This document shows positions 7,742-12,676 of a stretch of 12,676 nt of DNA, piece after piece. Position numbers and translations under genes: made by a program. The stretch's first letter is position 1; each line of letters opens with the position of its first letter. Under the pieces are notes generated by a model. It had not been told where the DNA came from. It was given only the letters and a program-made list of their open reading frames with translations, and did not search any database. The DNA is from Opitutaceae bacterium UBA3033 (GTDB lineage Bacteria; Verrucomicrobiota; Verrucomicrobiia; Opitutales; Opitutaceae): contig DFDG01000132.1 in assembly GCA_002367815.1 (NCBI GenBank), forward strand, positions 1-12,676, read 5' to 3'.

Positions 7742-7778
7742 CGGTGATTACTTAGGCAAATTTCAAGTAATCCTACCG
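7742..7778. terminator. Strong hairpin between membrane-protein and lipoprotein genes
   Basis: Arms CGGTGATTACTT (7742-7753) and AAGTAATC plus ACCG (7765-7772, 7775-7778) pair over 12 bases with a two-base bulge (CT) and an 11-base loop. It begins 9 bases after the upstream stop. There is no T tract on either strand, so it is not a classical intrinsic terminator. It may act as a 3' stabilising hairpin or a weak terminator. Confidence 0.5.
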
Positions 7779-7827
7779 ATGTGGTGAGCCCCTCAAAGTT
7801 GTTAAACTTGGCCCAAAAAATCCCGCC

Positions 7828-8094
7828 ATGAATAGAAAACTCAACGCCATCACCTTTATTTTACCCTCAATCTGGCTTTCAGGTTGCAACACCAGCACAA
7901 CCCATATCTCCCCAGAAGACCTCGCCACCCTTGCCGCCCAAGCTTCGCCGGCTGAGATGTTCGGGGGCCAAATCGGCATGCAGCTCGCCGCAGCCGAGCG
8001 CCCGGGTAATCTCGCGACGACCAAGAGCGATGCAAAATTGGCCAAGATTGACTCCAAAGCATATCAGGATTGGAAACGAGCCAATCGCTCATAA
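7828..8094 (+). CDS. Small predicted lipoprotein
   Basis: An 88-aa protein with a lipoprotein signal peptide: a positively charged start (MNRK), a hydrophobic core, and the lipobox LSGC ending at Cys20, which would be lipidated after signal peptidase II cleavage. The mature part is about 69 residues, Ala-rich, without a domain I recognise; it ends KAYQDWKRANRS. The residue after Cys is Asn rather than Asp, which favours outer-membrane sorting if the enteric rule applies here. The EF-hand gene starts 18 bases downstream, so the two are likely co-transcribed and the lipoprotein may work at the same surface. Function unknown. Confidence 0.72.
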   Translation: MNRKLNAITFILPSIWLSGCNTSTTHISPEDLATLAAQASPAEMFGGQIGMQLAAAERPGNLATTKSDAKLAKIDSKAYQDWKRANRS

Positions 8095-8112
8095 GCAAAA
8101 CACCGACCTTTG

Positions 8113-8724
8113 ATGCGCCAAATCAGCAGCATCATTTTTGCTTTGGTTGCATGCGTAAACCTGGGGCATGCCTTTCCCGACGCGGAGAATCTGCATGCAA
8201 ATTTCTCAAGAATAGATTTTGATAAAAATCGCCAAATCAGCGTCTTGTAATGGGATCAATATTCATTCGCCCTATTTCGCCGGGCCGACGCCAATCAGGA
8301 CGATATGCTCGAAACGGGTGAAACTATCGGCGATACCATAACGGAAAATATTATCGCCCGGGCCGACGCCAATCAGGACGGTTTTCTGAGGATCGATGAG
8401 TTCATGAAATTGCGTCGTTCGCTTTTCATTGTGGCTGATATAAATCGCGGTGAATTCCTCAATGAGGTTGAACTTACTCTCTTCACTCTTATTTCTGAAA
8501 CTGGGTGGACCGATACTAATCACAACGCTCGATTCGACTTTTCCGAACTACGGACCAGCCTCGAAAATATATTCCGTAGAGCAGATGCAAATCAAGACAG
8601 TGAGCTCACACGCGCTGAGGCCAATTTTCTCTCGGTGGAAAAATATGCCAGGGCCAGTAGCAATGGGGCCCTTACCACCGTAGAACTTTACAGCCTGTAT
8701 GTTTTTCATCTTACCGGTGAATAA
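8113..8724 (+). pseudogene. Secreted multi-EF-hand calcium-binding protein with in-frame stop
   Basis: From ATG 8113 the frame reads a signal peptide (MRQISSIIFALVACVNLGHA), then EF-hand loop 1 DFDKNRQISVL, then TAA at 8248-8250, then continues without further stops to TAA at 8722-8724. The stop sits exactly at loop position 12, which is normally Glu (GAA, one base away). Further loops follow: DANQDDMLETGE, DANQDGFLRIDE, DINRGEFLNEVE, DTNHNARFDFSE, DANQDSELTRAE and a degenerate one ending TTVE, about seven in all. Intact, it would be a 203-aa protein exported and binding Ca2+. As written, translation gives only a 45-residue peptide. The first downstream ATG (8305) lies inside loop 2, so a 139-aa product from it would have no signal peptide. 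It may be a recent pseudogene, a sequencing error or a readthrough case. Confidence 0.8.
8280..8380 (+). repeat. 23-bp direct repeat encoding EF-hand loops
   Basis: An exact 23-bp repeat at 8280-8302 and 8358-8380, offset 78 bases (26 codons), encodes RADANQD twice. A diverged third copy starts near 8577 (RRADANQD with different codons). The perfect nucleotide identity of the first pair suggests recent duplication or gene conversion between EF-hand units. Confidence 0.85.
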
Positions 8725-8739
8725 AATTGGACCCGTCAC

Positions 8740-9021
8740 TCAACGGGCAAATCGTTTGATTTCCGAATTAGCCTTCGGGTCGGAAAACGTCTGGGCGAAA
8801 AATTCCTGAGCTGAACTAATCAATTTCGCGCATTTGCCATAGTCACCAGTCCATGAATTGGGCAGGGTTATTTTCTTGATAACGCCCTGGCCTACTTTGT
8901 CCGGAGCCTCGCAATCTGGCGCCAACTCCAATGAAAACCGAGGGGCGATCGTGTGCACGATATAGTGCTTCGATCCGGCCTGTTCATCGCGCTCAACGCG
9001 CAGGAAATGGCTGAAACTCAT
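8740..9021 (-). CDS. Conserved-looking hypothetical protein (93 aa)
   Basis: The 93-aa minus-strand frame begins MSFSHFLRVERDEQAGSKHY, continues with a beta-rich IVHTIAPRFSLELAPD segment, then GVIKKITLPNSWTGDYGKCA and a helical KLISSAQEFFAQTF, and ends in basic residues. It has no signal peptide or membrane segment, so it is probably cytoplasmic. No named domain is recognised; the composition and even hydrophobic pattern look like real protein. It converges on the EF-hand gene (15-base gap) and diverges from the 392-aa gene, whose start at 9139 leaves 117 bases for a shared promoter region. A short stem CCCGT/ACGGG (8732-8736, 8743-8747) spans its stop codon and could be a weak terminator. 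Confidence 0.65.
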   Translation of the reverse strand: MSFSHFLRVERDEQAGSKHYIVHTIAPRFSLELAPDCEAPDKVGQGVIKKITLPNSWTGDYGKCAKLISSAQEFFAQTFSDPKANSEIKRFAR

Positions 9022-9138
9022 TTGTTCTGCAATCCTGCCACATCACGGCTCACTGACAATACTGCATTTATACGATGCTTTGTCCTTGAGAAAAAGGACG
9101 CCTCGGAACAAATAATCCGCCCAGTCAGCTGCCACCCC

Positions 9139-10317
9139 ATGAGCATTCTTCCCTCTGATACTCCGCGACTGCCCCAATGGCCCTTTCTGCTTGGTGATGC
9201 CGTGCTGCTCGCTTGCGCTGCGCTGCTCGCCACTTATGCACCCGCTCCTTTCTCAAATTCGGTGATCCTGACCATTGCCCTGTGCGTTGCCCTTGCCGCG
9301 ATTCTGGGGGTAATTCCGTTTCTCGCCGACTATGCGAACAAACAGGATGAAGCACTGGACGAACGCCAGCGTGGTCTTGAAGCTTTGACTCGCACGGTCG
9401 CCGATGCTGCCGAGCAAATCAGTGTCGCCGCAAATAGTCTGCATAAACTTACCGACTTGGCCCGTCAGCAACTCGCCCAAGCGGAGGCACTACCAAAGCA
9501 CGTTGAAGAAAATATCCAAAAAATAAATTTGGAGTTCTCAGCCATCGCAGCTTCAGCAGAAGAATCCCTCCGCCATGAGATCAAGACTCTTCGCACATCT
9601 GAGACCCGTAAGTTGGACGATGCTGCAGCGAAAATCCAAAAGATCCTGAACGATTTGGAAAAAGTCGGGATTCAAACAACAGCTGGCAGTGGAGAGAAAA
9701 ACTCGCGGGTCGAATTCAAAGACAGACTGCCTAATAAACCAATCGTGACCACATCTGATTCCTCAGCGACCTCAAATCAAGTCAGGAAACCTACGGTAGA
9801 AGATTCTGGCGCATTGGAGAAACCACTCCAAAAAGCAGAGCCGGAAGTAATAGGACAACCTACTGATTTAATAGAAACTACCACTGAAGCCGTCTCACCT
9901 CCACCACAATCACTTCCGATCAATAAACAGTCGGCTCAAAAAAAGCCCAAACCGATCCTGCCTGAAAAACCGGCATTGATATCGAATCACAACGACGAAG
10001 TTCTGACCCTGACCGGAGAGGATGAAAACCCTGAAATGCCAAAAACTATCACGAGCGACGGCGCCACCCGTCTATTCGTCACGGCTTACATTGGGATCGG
10101 GAACCGACTCTTTATTCGTGGCGATGGCGCGGGCTTAAGTCCGGACAAGGGTGTGCCTTTGCAATTCGTATCCATCGGCAAATGGCAGTGGGAATCCAAG
10201 GACGCAACCAAACCACTGCATGTGCGTCTGTATAAGAACGATGAAATTGAATGTCTTTCCCCCGGCGCACTCAACCTCGAGCCGGGGCATCAAGTCGAAG
10301 TTTCTGCTTCGTTTTAA
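9139..10317 (+). CDS. Two-TM coiled-coil membrane protein with conserved C-terminal domain
   Basis: A 392-aa protein of unknown function. It has two transmembrane helices (about 16-34 and 41-62) with a short loop, then a long helical, coiled-coil-like region (about 67-180) rich in Glu, Lys, Ala and Gln, then a Pro/Lys/Ser-rich disordered linker (about 180-300). The C-terminal domain (308-392) is beta-rich: TRLFVTAYIGIGNRLFIRGDG, FVSIGKWQWESKD, HVRLYKNDEIECLSPGAL, GHQVEVSASF. That domain resembles a small beta-sandwich of the carbohydrate-binding or glycogen-binding kind, but this is a guess from its pattern. Coil and tail probably face the cytoplasm. ATG 9139 is preferred. The frame stays open upstream to ATG 8953, but that would overlap the divergent gene and put 62 unlikely residues before the membrane segment. 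Confidence 0.78.
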   Translation: MSILPSDTPRLPQWPFLLGDAVLLACAALLATYAPAPFSNSVILTIALCVALAAILGVIPFLADYANKQDEALDERQRGLEALTRTVADAAEQISVAANSLHKLTDLARQQLAQAEALPKHVEENIQKINLEFSAIAASAEESLRHEIKTLRTSETRKLDDAAAKIQKILNDLEKVGIQTTAGSGEKNSRVEFKDRLPNKPIVTTSDSSATSNQVRKPTVEDSGALEKPLQKAEPEVIGQPTDLIETTTEAVSPPPQSLPINKQSAQKKPKPILPEKPALISNHNDEVLTLTGEDENPEMPKTITSDGATRLFVTAYIGIGNRLFIRGDGAGLSPDKGVPLQFVSIGKWQWESKDATKPLHVRLYKNDEIECLSPGALNLEPGHQVEVSASF

Positions 10318-10339
10318 GGATTAAGCGCCCAGACCCATT

Positions 10340-11560
10340 CTACGGGCAAGGACCAGTTGATCCATTGGTCGGAAAGCACTGACGTTCCAATGCAGCTTTG
10401 GGCACTTCATTTGCCAAGGTCACCAATTCATCTATGAGAATTGTCGGATCCTCTTCATACTGAAGATTGAGAAACCTCTTCAGTGCTGATTCGTAGGTTC
10501 CCGTATCCTGCATCCAAACACCGATGATCTTGGAAAATTCAGCTGACGTTTCAATTTTATGTGAAGCAGCCCCATTGCGGAAAAATTTCCACGTCAATTC
10601 CTCCTGGGGCATAATGCCGCCAAAGGCATTGAAGATTATGGGGCAACCAAAATTCAATGCCTTGGCACAGGTTGTGGTGCCACCACGAGTCACAATGACA
10701 TCACTTACCTGAAGCAAAAGATGCATAATCTCCGTATAGCCTTCAATAAAGCAGTTGAATTCCGGATGATTGGCCCGCCAATGAATGAGGTCATTGTAAG
10801 CCTGCTTATTACGGCCACAGATCACGATCGCCTGACAGCGATCAGCATAACGCAACAATGAAGGCAGCAGATCAAAATGATTGTTGGCGCCATTACCCCC
10901 GGTCGCCAAAAAAACTGTGAATCGGTCTGGGTGCAGCCCGAGCTGCTTGTGACGATAGTCCCCTCTGGCTTCAACGGGTATGTGCTCGAGGTGAGCCCTC
11001 GGTCTCATCAAGTTTCCACGCACTTTGGTGCGATCTTCAGGTATCCCCTGCTTGACGGCAAAGTCTCTGGCGGTCGGCGTGCGGGAAAAATGTCGGTCCA
11101 CGCTTGGTTCGATCCAATTTCGCGAGTAACCCCAACCACCGGAGAATTCTCCACAATAGGTGGCCGTGCGCACATGGTCTGCACCCAAAATTTGACGGGC
11201 CAATTGAAAATAACCCCGATTCAGGCAATCGTGCATGCTGAGCACCAGATGAGGTTTGTAGGCTTGTAAAACCTGCAGATAAAATTTCCGCCCAAACGTA
11301 ACCGAACTGCTATTCAAGAAACTCAATAGCTCAACCACGGCATAAAATATTTTATGCATCCAAGGTGAACGGCGTTGGATCCAATTGTAAGTGCTCACGC
11401 CAAAGCGGTAAACAATGGAAGAATTCTCCAACATTTGCTCGATCTGCACATCGACATCGTGTCGATACAGCTGAAAACACCATTCGGCAAAGGCCTCAGC
11501 CCGAGCATCATGTCCACCTCCTGTGCTTGATGTGAGAACGAGAATACGGACTTTGGACAT
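10340..11560 (-). CDS. MGDG-synthase-type glycolipid glycosyltransferase
   Basis: A 406-aa GT-B glycosyltransferase (GT28, MGDG synthase / UgtP type) that transfers a sugar from a nucleotide donor to a lipid acceptor such as diacylglycerol at the inner membrane face. Near the N-terminus is TSSTGGGHDARAEA (10-23), the family's Gly-rich acceptor loop. The C-terminal half contains FLATGGNGANNH, VICGRNKQAY, the membrane-near GYTEIMHLLLQVSDVIVTRGG and TTTCAKAL (about 270-300), then the donor-binding FGGIMPQEE segment. ATG 11560 was chosen because it lies two bases after the SDR stop and begins directly with the Rossmann strand KVRILVLTSS; the longer reading overlaps the SDR gene. It is the last gene of the operon and ends convergently 22 bases from the 392-aa gene. 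Donor and acceptor cannot be told. Confidence 0.88.
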   Translation of the reverse strand: MSKVRILVLTSSTGGGHDARAEAFAEWCFQLYRHDVDVQIEQMLENSSIVYRFGVSTYNWIQRRSPWMHKIFYAVVELLSFLNSSSVTFGRKFYLQVLQAYKPHLVLSMHDCLNRGYFQLARQILGADHVRTATYCGEFSGGWGYSRNWIEPSVDRHFSRTPTARDFAVKQGIPEDRTKVRGNLMRPRAHLEHIPVEARGDYRHKQLGLHPDRFTVFLATGGNGANNHFDLLPSLLRYADRCQAIVICGRNKQAYNDLIHWRANHPEFNCFIEGYTEIMHLLLQVSDVIVTRGGTTTCAKALNFGCPIIFNAFGGIMPQEELTWKFFRNGAASHKIETSAEFSKIIGVWMQDTGTYESALKRFLNLQYEEDPTILIDELVTLANEVPKAALERQCFPTNGSTGPCP

Positions 11561-11562
11561 AA

Positions 11563-12396
11563 TTAAAGGTCGAAATATTTCGCCTGAATTCGACGCTTGA
11601 TAGCGAGCGAACCAAAGCGGGCGAGAAATGGGGCCATGTTTGCTTGGAAAAATCTGCCGCAACGCACCGTGGCGCTGCGGCGGCACAATAATGCACGCCG
11701 CAATGCATTGGCGGCATGATCGGGGGCAGGACCACTTTGCATCATACCCTCAAAAGCGGCCCATGCCCTGCTCATCGATGCCGAGAGGGGTTGTTTCGGC
11801 CGCTGCACGGATGATTCGAAATCCGTGCGGTAATCCCCAGGTCTTACATCAAGTATAACAATGGCCGAACCAGCCGTTTCAATCATGAGGCTCTCGTTCA
11901 AAGCCGTGAGTCCTGCTTTTACGATATTGTAAGTGCTTTGGAATGGGAGGGGAAACTCAGCCGCCAAAGAGGAGATATTCACCAATGCGCTGGGAGTATC
12001 TCTTGCTCGCATTTCATTCATCGCCAAATGGGAAAGGCGGGCGGGGTTGACCAACATGACTTCAATCTGCTCTTGCCACACCCTGAATTTCGTCGCCGCA
12101 AAATCACCAAACACACCGTAGCCGGCATTATTGATTACGATATCGAAACCACCGGCCGCGACAGATGCCTTCTGATAAATTCTTTCTGCTTCAGCTCCAT
12201 CCTTCAGGTCCAAGGCCACCGGCGTAAATGCAGTCTCCTTCCCCCATGGGGCCAGTCGAGAAATCTCTCTGGCCGTGCCCCAGACCTGCACCCCTTCATC
12301 CAACAGCATTTTGGTAAATGCACGGCCTAAACCTGTGCTTGCGCCAGTGACAAAAGCGGTGCGGTAAAATGCAGAAAGACGGGTGGTTTTTGACAC
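11563..12396 (-). CDS. Short-chain dehydrogenase/reductase (SDR)
   Basis: A 277-aa classical SDR oxidoreductase using NAD(P)H. The cofactor motif TGASTGLG is at residues 17-24, followed by NNAGYG. The catalytic residues are Ser143 (in NISSLA), Tyr156 and Lys160 (YNIVK), correctly spaced. The C-terminal 40 residues are basic and hydrophobic (FFQANMAPFLARFGSLAIKRR), suggesting membrane association. GTG 12396 is the best start: it lies one base after the ketoacyl synthase stop (TAA-C-GTG), while the longer reading overlaps that gene. Placed between a ketoacyl synthase and a lipid glycosyltransferase, it likely reduces a 3-ketoacyl chain or similar lipid intermediate; the substrate is inferred only from context. 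No Shine-Dalgarno, so translation probably depends on coupling to the upstream gene. Confidence 0.92.
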   Translation of the reverse strand: MSKTTRLSAFYRTAFVTGASTGLGRAFTKMLLDEGVQVWGTAREISRLAPWGKETAFTPVALDLKDGAEAERIYQKASVAAGGFDIVINNAGYGVFGDFAATKFRVWQEQIEVMLVNPARLSHLAMNEMRARDTPSALVNISSLAAEFPLPFQSTYNIVKAGLTALNESLMIETAGSAIVILDVRPGDYRTDFESSVQRPKQPLSASMSRAWAAFEGMMQSGPAPDHAANALRRALLCRRSATVRCGRFFQANMAPFLARFGSLAIKRRIQAKYFDL

Positions 12397-12397
12397 G

Positions 12398-12676
12398 TTA
12401 GGTGGCACGCTTGAACACAAGACTAACATTAGCCCCACCAAATCCACTGCTGTTGTTCAACACCACATGGGGCTGCGCGGGTAAGGTTGATCGGATAATA
12501 TTCAACCCTTCGCACTCGGGATCCAACTTTGTAATGTGGGCCGAGCCCGGCATAAACCCGTCGCGAATCGCAATGGCGCAAAAGGCGCTCTCCATGGCTC
12601 CCGCCAACGATAGTCCGTGACCAGTCAATGCCTTGGTGCTGCTGATCGCCGGTCGGGCCGCCGGGGTCTTGAAAAA
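12398..12676 (-). CDS. Beta-ketoacyl-ACP synthase, C-terminal end (partial)
   Basis: The last 92 residues of a type II ketoacyl synthase (FabF/KAS II family); the rest lies beyond the right edge. It shows SSTKALTGHGLSLAGAMES, holding the second active-site His (TGH) and the GxxLAGA turn, and near the end LNNSSGFGGANVSLVFKR, matching the family's terminal GFGGxNxSLVF motif. It would condense malonyl-ACP with an acyl primer. The LSLAGAMES and NSSGFGGAN variants are more like divergent synthases of specialised lipid or polyene clusters than housekeeping FabF, which is inference. It is followed by the SDR after one base, so it is the upstream member of this operon as visible here. Confidence 0.9.
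   Translation of the reverse strand, partial: FFKTPAARPAISSTKALTGHGLSLAGAMESAFCAIAIRDGFMPGSAHITKLDPECEGLNIIRSTLPAQPHVVLNNSSGFGGANVSLVFKRAT

Noticed and set aside
8305..8724. ATG 8305 as the true start of the EF-hand gene
   Set aside because: The ATG is inside EF loop 2 and lacks a signal peptide, while a complete signal peptide and loop 1 lie upstream in frame.
4847..8724. Reassignment of TAA to a sense codon
   Set aside because: TAA is the terminal stop of most intact genes here, including the dehydrogenase, SDR, ketoacyl synthase, lipoprotein and coiled-coil protein, so only local readthrough could apply.
9082..9099. Hairpin GTCCTT/AAGGAC between the divergent genes, as a terminator
   Set aside because: Only 6 pairs, no T tract, and placed between two starts where no terminator is expected.
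8953..9138. ATG 8953 as the start of the coiled-coil protein
   Set aside because: It overlaps the divergent 93-aa gene and adds 62 residues without protein-like character.
10877..11269. 130-codon plus-strand frame opposite the glycosyltransferase
   Set aside because: Antisense shadow of a well-supported gene, with no family motif of its own.
11561..11686. Longer N-terminus for the glycosyltransferase
   Set aside because: It overlaps the SDR gene; the Rossmann fold begins right after ATG 11560.

Overview
The window looks like a chromosomal segment from a member of the Verrucomicrobiota, most likely class Opitutae. This is inferred from the combination of a long K+-dependent membrane pyrophosphatase, a PulG-like pilin with the C-terminal IDDGD motif, and a ketoacyl synthase / short-chain dehydrogenase / MGDG-synthase-type glycosyltransferase run. 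No rRNA or other phylogenetic marker is present, so the placement is tentative. I found no phage, insertion sequence, tRNA, rRNA or CRISPR array. Almost no gene start has a Shine-Dalgarno sequence.

Left part (1-4521, + strand): a possible 3' scrap of an upstream gene, then a large ion-pumping pyrophosphatase (hppA) closed by a clear intrinsic terminator, then a secreted fusion of an N-terminal cytochrome c and a PQQ-type sugar dehydrogenase domain. Middle part (4522-8724, + strand): an AT-rich gap; a prepilin-like gene overlapping a 257-aa single-pass membrane protein; a 15-codon ORF with a good ribosome site; an aldo/keto reductase; a small membrane protein; a small lipoprotein; and a multi-EF-hand secreted protein. 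Right part: a 93-aa conserved-looking gene on the minus strand, divergent from a 392-aa two-TM coiled-coil protein; then, on the minus strand and read from the right edge, an operon of ketoacyl synthase (3' end only), SDR and glycosyltransferase, spaced by 1-2 bases. This operon probably makes or modifies an envelope lipid.

The most striking feature is a set of disrupted 5' regions in the middle part. The EF-hand gene reads without interruption from its signal peptide through about seven EF loops, except for a TAA exactly where the first loop needs its invariant Glu12 (one base from GAA). The prepilin gene has an in-frame ATG and a plausible leader, interrupted by a TAA four codons before the RAFSLLE cleavage motif. 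A third TAA ends the 15-codon ORF although the frame behind it still looks coding, and the membrane protein gene has a good Shine-Dalgarno placed before a TTG-TAG. TAA also ends most intact genes here, so wholesale codon reassignment is unlikely. Fresh nonsense mutations, sequencing error or local readthrough are the options.
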